From NCBI GenBank assembly GCA_029935455.1, contig JAOZKI010000006.1:1-57405 (forward strand): a stretch of DNA of 57,405 nt, given 5' to 3'. The DNA is from Lysobacterales bacterium (GTDB lineage: Bacteria > Pseudomonadota > Gammaproteobacteria > Xanthomonadales > SZUA-36). Every line of letters begins with the position of its first letter. Within the stretch, counting starts at the first letter, position 1. A program made the translations under genes and the position numbers. Of this stretch, positions 38,052 to 46,104 are shown one piece after another. Under the pieces are notes generated by a model, which did no database searches, was not told where the DNA came from, and saw only the letters and a list, made by a program, of their open reading frames with translations.

Positions 38052-39905
38052 TCACAGAATCACCTCGGTCCGGCCCGGCAGGCGCCTTTCGGCATGCGCA
38101 CGCTCACGGAATGATGTGAGATCACCGCTTATGGCGCTGCTGACCGCGGCCTCCAGGGCCAGGGCAGACTCCAGGCGTGCCATGTAGACGTAGTCTGCTC
38201 CGGCATCGTACACCTTTTGGATTTCCTCAAAACTGATGCCGTTAGCAATAATAATGGCAGAAGGATTCATCTCACGCAGCAGAGCAACCAGGGAGCGGTT
38301 GCTGATACCTCGCAACAGATCATCAGGAATGGTGCAAACGATAATTTCTGCGCGCCGGAGACCGATATGGTGCAGGGTTTCGGAATTGCTGAGATCGCCA
38401 TAGCGTACCGTGGCGCCGCTGGCGCTGATCTGGGGATGCAGGGCGACATTAAAATCAACCACCAGTGTCTTTTTGACCAGTTCCGGGTCCTTGTGCGTCA
38501 GGTCCGAGAGCAGGGACGACGCGTGCCGGTGGAAGCCGAGCATGGCCAATTGGTAGTGCTGGCTTTCCGCATCCGTGGGTTTGCCCGGCGGTTTGAAGCC
38601 GAGGCGCGTGAGCACGGGTACCAGTTTTGCATGGATGTCATAGGCGCGTTCGTACTGCAGTGGGGTGACCAGTGCGGTGATCACAAAAGCAAAAATAATC
38701 GCCGCATTTAGCTCCGGAGAAATATGTCCGTATTGCAGCCCCAGGAAGCCGATCACCAGTCCGAATTCCGAGATCTGTGCGAGCCGTATTGCGCTGACCT
38801 GGGCATTGCGCTGGTCAACGCCGGTCCAGTAAAAAAGGGGGAAGAAGATCAGCTGGCGGGCGATCAGTGCCAGGGCAGCCAGGGCCAGTGCAAGCAGCAG
38901 CACATTCCAACTCTCCGGCGCAGGAATACTGATGCCAAGGGCGACGAAAAACAGCGTAATAAAAAAGTCCTTCACAATACTGACTTTGGTAATCACCTCG
39001 GTGGCAGAGGGCAGGCTGGCAATGCAGGCTCCGGCAATCAGGGCGGCCATGCCAGAACCCACGTTCATGTGTGGATTAACGCCAAAGATCAGCGTTGCGA
39101 CGCTGTCGATGTTCTGACCAAAAAAGACCACGGTAAAGCACCAGGCCAGAGCGACCGTAAGCATGAGTTCCGGAGTTTTTGCGATCCACTCGAAGCAGGG
39201 CTCAAACACCATATGGGCGAGCATGATGGCGAACAGCGATAGGCAAATGATGCCGGCAAAAGACAGGGCAATAGGTGCCAGTTCCGGGTTCTGTAAATTG
39301 GGTTGGATCAGGATCACAATGATGACCCAGATGTCCTGAAAGATGAGCATGCCGAGGGCCAGACGTCCCGGTTCCGTATCCAGCTCAAAATGCTCCTGAA
39401 ACAGCTTTACCACCAGCAGGGTTGAGGAGCCGGCGATTACCACGCCAAGGTAGAGTGGAGCAAAGGGGCTTGAGGCCAGTAAGTCACCCCCGAAGCCCAG
39501 CCAGAGCAGGCCTTTGAAAGCGAGGGCGCCGAAAGCGATGGTCAATGGGTATTGCAGCAGGCCCGAAATGGTTACTGCCTTGCCGCTGCCAAAGACTTTC
39601 TTAAAATCGATCTCCAGCCCGATTAGGAATAGCAGCAAGATAAAGCCCAGTTGCGCAATCGTATCGATGTTCTCGGGATTGGTAACCTGCTGGAGGCCGA
39701 GGGGGCCAACCAGAACACCTGCGACCAGAAAGGCCGCGATGCTGGGTATTCGTAAGCGGGTAAAGATGAGAGCAATCAGGCCGGCGGTTAACAAGCTGAT
39801 GCCGATATCCTGAACCAGGGAGGGCATTTCACCGCCGGCGGCGGAGGCCTGGCCTGAGAACAGCAGCAGCACAGGCATAAGTGCTCCTCGGCCAAACCAA
39901 GTCAT
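38052..39905 (-). CDS. CPA2-family cation/proton antiporter with degenerate TrkA-N domain
   Basis: A Kef/YbaL-like monovalent cation:proton antiporter. After a hydrophobic leader, about 12 membrane helices cover residues 25-430, including LRIPSIAAFLVAGVLVGP and the conserved LGFILLLFLIGLEID. VIAGSSTLLVVKLF also matches the family. The cytoplasmic C-terminus (about 460-590) resembles a TrkA-N Rossmann domain (FEEIQKVYDAGADYVYMARLESA), but the nucleotide loop reads GFHRHA instead of GxGxxG. The ATG at 39905 (617 residues) is preferred to an upstream GTG at 39929. It probably shares a transcript with the CpdA-like gene. Confidence 0.87.
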   Translation of the reverse strand: MTWFGRGALMPVLLLFSGQASAAGGEMPSLVQDIGISLLTAGLIALIFTRLRIPSIAAFLVAGVLVGPLGLQQVTNPENIDTIAQLGFILLLFLIGLEIDFKKVFGSGKAVTISGLLQYPLTIAFGALAFKGLLWLGFGGDLLASSPFAPLYLGVVIAGSSTLLVVKLFQEHFELDTEPGRLALGMLIFQDIWVIIVILIQPNLQNPELAPIALSFAGIICLSLFAIMLAHMVFEPCFEWIAKTPELMLTVALAWCFTVVFFGQNIDSVATLIFGVNPHMNVGSGMAALIAGACIASLPSATEVITKVSIVKDFFITLFFVALGISIPAPESWNVLLLALALAALALIARQLIFFPLFYWTGVDQRNAQVSAIRLAQISEFGLVIGFLGLQYGHISPELNAAIIFAFVITALVTPLQYERAYDIHAKLVPVLTRLGFKPPGKPTDAESQHYQLAMLGFHRHASSLLSDLTHKDPELVKKTLVVDFNVALHPQISASGATVRYGDLSNSETLHHIGLRRAEIIVCTIPDDLLRGISNRSLVALLREMNPSAIIIANGISFEEIQKVYDAGADYVYMARLESALALEAAVSSAISGDLTSFRERAHAERRLPGRTEVIL

Positions 39906-39942
39906 GGGGATTCGAGATCTGATCACCAAAATCGTTCCATGT

Positions 39943-39971
39943 GCATACAGGTCATAAGACTACCTGTGTGC
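39943..39971. repeat. inverted repeat upstream of the antiporter gene
   Basis: GCATACAGGT (39943-39952) and ACCTGTGTGC (39962-39971) match at nine of ten positions around a 9-nt spacer. It lies 38 bp before the antiporter ATG (minus strand), inside the 260-bp divergent gap, so it is well placed for a transcription factor operator. A further hairpin (AGCCCTGT/ACAGGGGCT, about 40082-40102) lies closer to the plus-strand gene. Confidence 0.45.
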
Positions 39972-40165
39972 TTCAAGCCGTGCCAGCCATTTGCGTTCTG
40001 CCCAGCGTGGCCCGGCCGGACCAGGGCGTTCCCGCAAGCGTGGTGGCTATCTGTTCCGGGAAACGGGTTTCATCTCGCGACAGCCCTGTCGGAACAGGGG
40101 CTTTGACAGGTCAGCTTTTGTCGTCCACGCTAGCAAATTCCGCGGATTTTTGGTGTCTTTGTTTC

Positions 40166-40855
40166 ATGGTCAAGCTCGGCAACAAACGGGCACTTTTTTC
40201 AGCAATCGCCACAGCCCTGTTGGCGCTCGTTCTGCTTTTTATGTCCTGGCCACGGCTACAGGCGGCCTGGCTTTTTTTACCGGTTGAGGCAGCCTTGAGC
40301 CGCTATTTTTCCGGGCATGGGGTGGATGCGGTTCAATATGGGCCATTGATCGAGCGAGCGCGCAAGGCACAGCAGACGCACGTGGACTATCGCTACCTCG
40401 ATGGATTGAGTCTGCTCTATTATCTGCGCGCGATTGATGAGACGAGTTATCCGTGGCAACGGCGGCCCGCATTGCATCAAGCCTCGGAGGCGGGTCTGGC
40501 TGCAGTGAAGCGCAACCCCGTCCAGCCAGGGACCTGGTTGCGTATTGCGCATGCAGGAGCAGCGCTTGGTACTCCTGATGCGGAGGTGGTTGCCGCGCTG
40601 GAAATGTCGATTCTGACTGGCCGGGTGGAACCGACCTTGCTGATGCAACGGCTGATACTGGCCTATGCGTACCTGCCCATGCTGGATCCTGAGATGAGAG
40701 GTCTGCTTCGTGACCAGACCGAGTTGGCCTGGCGTCTGCAGCCTCGAATGCTGTCGCGTGCCCTGGCTGAAGGGCGGTTAGATGCGGCGCAGGTAAAATC
40801 CGTTGTAGGTGATATGAGTCCCATTTTTTTACAGCCCGAGAGAGAACGCTCTTGA
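40166..40855 (+). CDS. hypothetical EPS-locus membrane-anchored protein
   Basis: I do not recognise this protein. From the ATG at 40166 it has 229 residues: one N-terminal membrane segment (LFSAIATALLALVLLFMSW), then a soluble, mostly helical region. Text such as PALHQASEAGLAAVKRNPVQPGTWLRIAHAGAAL and LLMQRLILAYAYLPML has TPR-like spacing. The reading frame extends upstream to 39941, but that part has no signal or domain character. It ends in a TGATG overlap with the phosphatase gene, and the O-antigen ligase follows, so a role in EPS assembly is likely but unproven. Confidence 0.68.
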   Translation: MVKLGNKRALFSAIATALLALVLLFMSWPRLQAAWLFLPVEAALSRYFSGHGVDAVQYGPLIERARKAQQTHVDYRYLDGLSLLYYLRAIDETSYPWQRRPALHQASEAGLAAVKRNPVQPGTWLRIAHAGAALGTPDAEVVAALEMSILTGRVEPTLLMQRLILAYAYLPMLDPEMRGLLRDQTELAWRLQPRMLSRALAEGRLDAAQVKSVVGDMSPIFLQPERERS

Positions 40856-41613
40856 TGCGCTGGTTTTCTCGCAGCAAGGCCAGCGCGAAATCACCCGACT
40901 GCAAACCAGCCTACCGTGCAGGAGAGCGGATCTATTGTGTGGGCGACGTTCATGGCCGCGCTGATTTGCTGGCACGCCTGCACGGATTGATTGAAGAAGA
41001 TGCGTCAGGCTTTGATGGGCGCATGCAGGTACTGTATCTCGGTGACTATGTCGATCGTGGGGCCCAGTCTCGAGAGGTGATTGAGCTACTGCTTACAGCG
41101 CCACTCGCGGGGTTTGAGTCGGTTTTTCTGCGGGGTAATCATGAGCAGGCCATGTTGGATTTTATGGACTACCCGGAGGCGACCGCAGGCTGGCTGAGGT
41201 TCGGCGGACGAGAGACGCTGCTGAGCTATGGCATCGAGGTGGGTCATATACCCTTGATGAAGGACGTCTCACGCCTGGCCCAGGAACTCCGTGACCGGTT
41301 GCCGGCCTCGCATCTGAATTTTCTGGAAGAAACGCTACTAAGTTGGCGCGCCGGCGACTATTACTTTGTTCATGCAGGGGTTCGTCCAGGCGTTGATCTT
41401 GAGGATCAGCATTTTGAAGACCAGCTCTGGATCCGCGAAGAGTTCATCGAATCTGTGGACTATCACGGTGCGGTGATTGTGCATGGTCATACGATTTCAG
41501 ATGAGGCGGAGCTTTTACCCAATCGCATTGGCATTGATACCGGCGCTTTCCATAGCGGCCGCCTAACCGGTCTGGTTCTTGAGGGTTCCGAACAGCGTTT
41601 GCTGCAAACCTAG
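40855..41613 (+). CDS. PPP-family serine/threonine phosphatase
   Basis: A 252-residue bacterial PPP phosphatase. The metal and catalytic motifs are complete: GDVHGRADLLARLHG, LGDYVDRGAQS, LRGNHEQAMLDF, YFVHAGVRPGV and VIVHGHT. Such enzymes remove phosphate from Ser/Thr and sometimes Tyr. No Wzb-type or PHP-type tyrosine phosphatase is present in the locus, so this enzyme is a candidate partner of the tyrosine kinase, which is inference. The ATG at 40855 overlaps the previous stop. A TTG three bases earlier is an alternative start. Confidence 0.91.
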   Translation: MRWFSRSKASAKSPDCKPAYRAGERIYCVGDVHGRADLLARLHGLIEEDASGFDGRMQVLYLGDYVDRGAQSREVIELLLTAPLAGFESVFLRGNHEQAMLDFMDYPEATAGWLRFGGRETLLSYGIEVGHIPLMKDVSRLAQELRDRLPASHLNFLEETLLSWRAGDYYFVHAGVRPGVDLEDQHFEDQLWIREEFIESVDYHGAVIVHGHTISDEAELLPNRIGIDTGAFHSGRLTGLVLEGSEQRLLQT

Positions 41614-41660
41614 GGCTTCGCAGGGGTTAAACTAGCCCGGGTTCCAGGAGACCGAAACAC

Positions 41661-43058
41661 ATGGACAGGATTTTGTTTGCGGCATTTCTGGCGGTGCTCC
41701 TGTTGGCCCCATTGCCGCTGGGGAGTAATCGCCCCTGGTCCTGGAACCTGCTCGCCCTTTCCCTGGCTTTGATCGCGCTGCTCGCGAGTTGCAAATCCTT
41801 GCGCGGGTCTACCCCTGGCCCGGCCTTGCCGCGCTTTGCCTCGCTGGCGTTCCTCGCGGTGTGTGGCTGGGTTGCGCTACAGGCGAGTCCGCTAATGCCT
41901 GCGTCCTGGCATCACCCGCTGTGGATGCTCGACGCAGGCGTGGCTGCGGGCACTCGAACAGGCACCATTTCCCTGTCACCGGACAGCACGCTCAACGCTC
42001 TGGTGCGTCTGCTCAGCTACGGCCTGGCTTTTGTGCTCGCTTTTCAATTCTGTCAGCAGGTCGCACGGGCGCGAATGCTGTTTCAGCTATTGGCTTCGGG
42101 CGCACTTCTGGGGGCGGTTTACGGTCTGGCCGTGTATTGGGGGAAGTGGGAAACGCTGCTGTTTTTCTGGCCAGCCGATTACCGCCCTGCGGTGCACGGA
42201 ACCTTCGTCAATCGTAATCACTTTGCGACCTGGTTAGGGCTGGGTTTGTTGTGCCTGCTTGCTCTGCTGCTAGAGCCACAGGTGCAGCGACGCAATCCCA
42301 TGTACCGCTTGCCGGTCAAGCGAGATCTGGAGTTAGAGCGCTTGATGTTAAGGCACTGGAAGCCATTTCTGGCACTGGTGACCATGACGGCGGCTTTGAT
42401 TCTTACCCATAGCCGAGGCGGGTTTCTGGCTACGCTAGCCGGCGTAGTGGTGCTGATCGTTCTGATGCATCGGCGTCAGCCGCTGCTCAATCGATCCCGG
42501 GGGCTGTTTCTGTGCACGGGCCTGGGGCTGTTACTTCTGACCTTTCTCGTCAGTAGTCGCTTTTTGCTACAGCGTTTTGATCGTTCCGTGGGGGATCTTG
42601 ATGGACGCTTCCATGCCTTTGATCTGTCGGGGAGCGCGGTGGGTGACAACCCTTGGCTAGGCTTTGGCTATGGAACCTTCGCCGACAGCTTCCGACTCTA
42701 TCGGGATGAAGCTTTACGTGAATTCTTTGACAAAGCACACAACAGCTATCTGGAGTCCGTGTTTGAACTGGGCTGGCCGGCAGCCGCATTACTGTTTCTG
42801 GCGCTTCTGTCCCTGGCACTCATTTGCCTCCGGGGCATGAGGCAGCGCCGCCGCGACTGGGTTTTCCCGGCCACGGCCGTGGCGGCGACGGCGCTGGTAG
42901 GAGTTCATGCACTGATCGATTTCAGCCTTCAGCTGCCCGCCGTGGCCGTGACCTATGCTGCCATCCTGGGTGCCGGTTGCGCGCAGGCGTCGCCGTCATC
43001 ACGGGCCGCGCGTGATCCGGGGCCGTCCCTGGGTCGCAGGCAGCATGTGCGGCGGTAG
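41661..43058 (+). CDS. O-antigen ligase/polymerase family membrane protein (Wzy_C)
   Basis: A 465-residue polytopic membrane protein with about 11 predicted helices and one large periplasmic loop. The Wzy_C signature is clear: NRNHFATWLGLGLLCL, LTHSRGGFLATLAG, and GYGTFADSFRLYR followed by KAHNSYLESVFELGWPAA. Members polymerise repeat units or ligate O-antigen. The setting with a tyrosine-kinase co-polymerase makes polymerisation (Wzy role) the likelier function here. It follows the phosphatase by 47 bp. Confidence 0.9.
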   Translation: MDRILFAAFLAVLLLAPLPLGSNRPWSWNLLALSLALIALLASCKSLRGSTPGPALPRFASLAFLAVCGWVALQASPLMPASWHHPLWMLDAGVAAGTRTGTISLSPDSTLNALVRLLSYGLAFVLAFQFCQQVARARMLFQLLASGALLGAVYGLAVYWGKWETLLFFWPADYRPAVHGTFVNRNHFATWLGLGLLCLLALLLEPQVQRRNPMYRLPVKRDLELERLMLRHWKPFLALVTMTAALILTHSRGGFLATLAGVVVLIVLMHRRQPLLNRSRGLFLCTGLGLLLLTFLVSSRFLLQRFDRSVGDLDGRFHAFDLSGSAVGDNPWLGFGYGTFADSFRLYRDEALREFFDKAHNSYLESVFELGWPAAALLFLALLSLALICLRGMRQRRRDWVFPATAVAATALVGVHALIDFSLQLPAVAVTYAAILGAGCAQASPSSRAARDPGPSLGRRQHVRR

Positions 43059-43121
43059 TGACGCGACGATCAGCAATGCAGCAATTGCTATACTGGCAGG
43101 CGTGCGAGGAAGGGGAATGAC

Positions 43122-45329
43122 ATGCAGCGCTATCTGATCAGGCTGACCGCTTCCTTTGCGCTGATCGCATTCATCGTGCTCGCCGTGCTAGGCAAGGTTG
43201 AAGCGCCGTTAATAACACAGCTCGAGAATCTTACCTACGACGCGCGGGTGCGGATCACCGCACCATTGGGGCAGGATCCGCGCATCGTCATTATCGCCAT
43301 TGACGAAAAGAGTACGCTGGCCGAGGGGCAATTCCCCTGGACTCGGGACAAGCTGGCCGACATGGTAACGGTCTTGTACGAACATGGGGTGGCGGTAGTC
43401 GGTTTCGACGTGGTGTTTCCAGAGCGTGATGTGAGTCATGATCTGGATATGCTGCGCCGCCTGCGTGAAGACGACAACGCATTTCTCGATAAGCTGGCGC
43501 TTATGGCGCCGCAGTTGGATCGTGACTACATCTTCGGGGGCGCGCTAGGGCAGGGGCCTTCCGTGCTGGCCTATTACTTCATCACCGATGAGGAACAGGC
43601 CTTTGAAATCGGCACCTTGCCCGTGCCGGCGTTTGAGTTCGATGAGACCATGGCCGCGCGCATGTACATTCCCAAGGCCGTTGGCTACACCGGAAATGTG
43701 TCCGTATTGAACGAGGGCGCCTACGCCTCCGGCTTTATCAGTAATCCCTTGATTGATGGGGACGGCATTGTGCGCCGGACGCCCCTGCTTCATGCCTTCG
43801 GGAATCAGGCCTTCGAGTCCCTGGCCCTGGCGATGGCGGGAACCTATCTCAATGATATTGCGCTACCGGTCTTTGTTGATGAGCCCCTGTTGCTGGAGGG
43901 TTATCCACCGCTGGAAGCGGTAGAAATCGGAGGGCGTCGAATTCCTCTGGATGCCCAGGGCGCGGTGATGGTGCCTTACCGCGGTGGTCGGGGCAGCTTT
44001 CCTTATCTGTCCGCAACCGATGTAATCAACGGTCAGCTTGAGCAGCCTGAATTGCTTGATGGCGCCATCGCGCTGGTTGGAGCGACGGCGCCGGGTTTAC
44101 AGGATCTGCGCGCTACCCCTTTTGGCAGCATCTATCCGGGGGTTGAGATACACGCAAATGTGCTGGCGGGCATTCTGGACGACAACTTTCGCTGGAAACC
44201 CGCCTATTCGCAGGCGGCAGAAATGCTCGCCGTCCTGGCCTTTGGGCTCGCGGCGGCCCTGTTGCTGCCCTTGCTGTCAGCGATTGTGGCAACGCTGACC
44301 GCCTTGCTTATGCTGGGTAGCGCCGTGTGGCTGAACTTCTATCTCTGGGAGGCGCAACAGCACGTGCTTCCCCTGGCCAGTACCCTGCTGGTGATTTTTG
44401 GGGTCTATCTCATCAATATGTTTTTCGGCTACTTTTTCGAGAGTCGCAGTCGTACGCATATGAATGACCTTTTCGGGCAGTACGTGCCTCCGGATCTGGT
44501 GGCCGAAATGGCCCATGACCCCATGCATTACTCCATGGAATCTGAGAAACGCGAACTCAGTGTCCTGTTCACGGATATTCGCGGTTTTACCTCCCTGTCT
44601 GAACAACTGGATGCGGATGAACTGTCCAAACTCCTCAACCGTTTTCTGACCCCCATGACACAGGTGGTTCACGACACCACGGGCACCATCGACAAATATA
44701 TGGGTGATGCGGTGATGGCGTTCTGGGGAGCACCGCTGCGCGACGCCCATCATGCGCGCAATGCGGTACACGCCGGCCTCGGGATGCTGCGGGAGCTAAA
44801 GCAGCTGAATATGACCTTTTGGAAAGAGGGTCGCCCGGAACTGACTATTGGTGTCGGCGTGAATACAGGCATCATGAGCGTGGGCAATATGGGCTCACAT
44901 TTTCGTCGTGCTTACACGGTGCTCGGTGATTCGGTGAATCTGGCGTCGCGGCTTGAAGGGCTGACGAAAAGCTACGGTGTTGAATTTATCGTCAGTTCCT
45001 ATACCAAGGAAGCGGCGCCGGAGTTTGTTTACCGCGAAGTGGATCGTGTGCGGGTTAAGGGCAAACAGAGACCGGTAGTGATTTTTGAGGTCCGGGGCGA
45101 AAAGGGTATGGTGTCAGATGATGAGCTCGCGCAGTTGCAGCAATGGGACCAGTTTCTGGCACTCTATCGGCGTCAGCAGTGGCAGGCCGCTGATGCTTTG
45201 CTAAAAGCATTGCAAGCCGAAGATTCGGGTGCCCAGCTGTATAAGATCTATGCCGAACGGATTCGGCTATTTGAGCGGCAGCCACCCGGTGAGGACTGGG
45301 ACGGCGTCTTTACCGCGCAGAGTAAATAG
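43122..45329 (+). CDS. CHASE2-domain class III adenylate cyclase
   Basis: A 735-residue inner-membrane receptor cyclase. An N-terminal helix (ALIAFIVLAVLG) leads into an extracytoplasmic CHASE2 domain (about residues 30-350, starting TYDARVRITAPLGQDPRIVI). Three membrane helices (about 362-440) and a cytoplasmic cyclase domain (about 480-660) follow. Metal aspartates are in LFTDIRGFTSLS and KYMGDAVMAFWG. The base-selecting pair is Lys (DKYMGD) and Thr (YTVLGDSVNLASRLE), the class IIIb adenylate cyclase pattern. The transition-state Asn and Arg are present. It should make cAMP in response to an unknown envelope signal. fecR-like follows. Confidence 0.93.
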   Translation: MQRYLIRLTASFALIAFIVLAVLGKVEAPLITQLENLTYDARVRITAPLGQDPRIVIIAIDEKSTLAEGQFPWTRDKLADMVTVLYEHGVAVVGFDVVFPERDVSHDLDMLRRLREDDNAFLDKLALMAPQLDRDYIFGGALGQGPSVLAYYFITDEEQAFEIGTLPVPAFEFDETMAARMYIPKAVGYTGNVSVLNEGAYASGFISNPLIDGDGIVRRTPLLHAFGNQAFESLALAMAGTYLNDIALPVFVDEPLLLEGYPPLEAVEIGGRRIPLDAQGAVMVPYRGGRGSFPYLSATDVINGQLEQPELLDGAIALVGATAPGLQDLRATPFGSIYPGVEIHANVLAGILDDNFRWKPAYSQAAEMLAVLAFGLAAALLLPLLSAIVATLTALLMLGSAVWLNFYLWEAQQHVLPLASTLLVIFGVYLINMFFGYFFESRSRTHMNDLFGQYVPPDLVAEMAHDPMHYSMESEKRELSVLFTDIRGFTSLSEQLDADELSKLLNRFLTPMTQVVHDTTGTIDKYMGDAVMAFWGAPLRDAHHARNAVHAGLGMLRELKQLNMTFWKEGRPELTIGVGVNTGIMSVGNMGSHFRRAYTVLGDSVNLASRLEGLTKSYGVEFIVSSYTKEAAPEFVYREVDRVRVKGKQRPVVIFEVRGEKGMVSDDELAQLQQWDQFLALYRRQQWQAADALLKALQAEDSGAQLYKIYAERIRLFERQPPGEDWDGVFTAQSK

Positions 45330-45421
45330 TGCGGCTAAAAACGCTTTGTCGCAAAGAATTGGGGCTGGTTGATACGCCACGCGCAACTAACACGTATGCC
45401 CTTGTGAGGACGCCGTTTTAC

Positions 45422-45437
45422 CACGTAGGGATACGTG
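45422..45437. repeat. palindrome upstream of the FecR-domain gene
   Basis: CACGTA and TACGTG are perfect inverted copies around GGGA. This lies in the 246-bp gap after the cyclase gene, about 25 bp before a candidate -10 (TATACT, 45463-45468). It is a possible operator for the FecR-domain gene. Confidence 0.4.
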
Positions 45438-45575
45438 CTGGCGGTCCTGGGTCAAGCAGGGCTATACTGCCGCCAACTTTTCGGCACCTTGCTTGTAATA
45501 GCTTATAAAGGGGCGCTGATGCGCATGGACTTGTATCACCAGACGCGGTTTGGGTTACCAGAGAGAGTGATTGTA

Positions 45576-46055
45576 ATGAAACGGATTCGACAAGCTATTT
45601 TTGGCGCGCTGCTGTCTGCCGCTGTGGTGGCTCCGACCATCGCTGACGATTCCACCGCTTTACTGGTGGCATCACGCGGGGATGTTTACGCCGAGGCCAA
45701 TGAAGCACGCCGGGCACTCGCTAGAGGCGACGCGATTGCTGAGGAAGAGCGTATTATCACCGGCGAGAAAAGCTTTGCCGTGCTGCAGTTTGTGGATGGC
45801 GCGAAGGTGACCATCCGGCCCAACAGCGTGCTCGACATCAAAGAGTATGTTTACAACGGGGGCGAGGATAATGCGGCAACCTTAAGCCTCGTTCAGGGTG
45901 GACTGCGTATCATTACCGGCGCCGTAGCGAAAGCGGAACCGGAAAACTTCAAGGTGGAAACACCGGTTGCGCTTATGGGGGTTCGGGGTACGGAGTTCGC
46001 CGTCGTTCTTTGCGACGATGGCACCGTGTGCCAGCAAGAGGGCGCGGACTACTAA
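45576..46055 (+). CDS. FecR-domain secreted protein
   Basis: A 159-residue protein with a signal peptide (MKRIRQAIFGALLSAAVVAPTIA, cleavage before DDSTA) and one FecR domain. The FecR text includes GDAIAEEERIITGEKSFAVLQFVDG, VTIRPNSVLDIKEY, LSLVQGGLRIITG and VETPVALMGVRGTEFAV. This is the soluble periplasmic type, not the membrane anti-sigma type. It ends shortly after the domain with a cysteine pair (CDDGTVC). The ATG at 45576 follows GAGAGAG; the frame extends upstream to 45435 without signal character. FecR proteins are often found near CHASE2 cyclases, as I recall, and may help sense envelope ligands. Confidence 0.87.
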   Translation: MKRIRQAIFGALLSAAVVAPTIADDSTALLVASRGDVYAEANEARRALARGDAIAEEERIITGEKSFAVLQFVDGAKVTIRPNSVLDIKEYVYNGGEDNAATLSLVQGGLRIITGAVAKAEPENFKVETPVALMGVRGTEFAVVLCDDGTVCQQEGADY

Positions 46056-46075
46056 AGCCCGCCTTTTAGCTCCGG

Positions 46076-46104
46076 AAAAGCCGGCTTCCATGCCGGCTTT
46101 TTTG
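46076..46104 (+). terminator. rho-independent terminator after the FecR-domain gene
   Basis: AAAAGCCGGC (46076-46085) pairs perfectly with GCCGGCTTTT (46092-46101) around TTCCAT, and the T-run continues to 46103. It lies about 20 bp after the stop codon and closes the cyclase-FecR region. Confidence 0.9.

Noticed and set aside
39941-40165. N-terminal extension of the hypothetical EPS protein
   Set aside because: The extra 75 residues have no signal or domain character and cover the divergent promoter region and an inverted repeat.
45435-45575. N-terminal extension of the FecR protein
   Set aside because: The ATG at 45576 gives a proper signal peptide and follows a GAGAGAG ribosome site; the extension would bury it.
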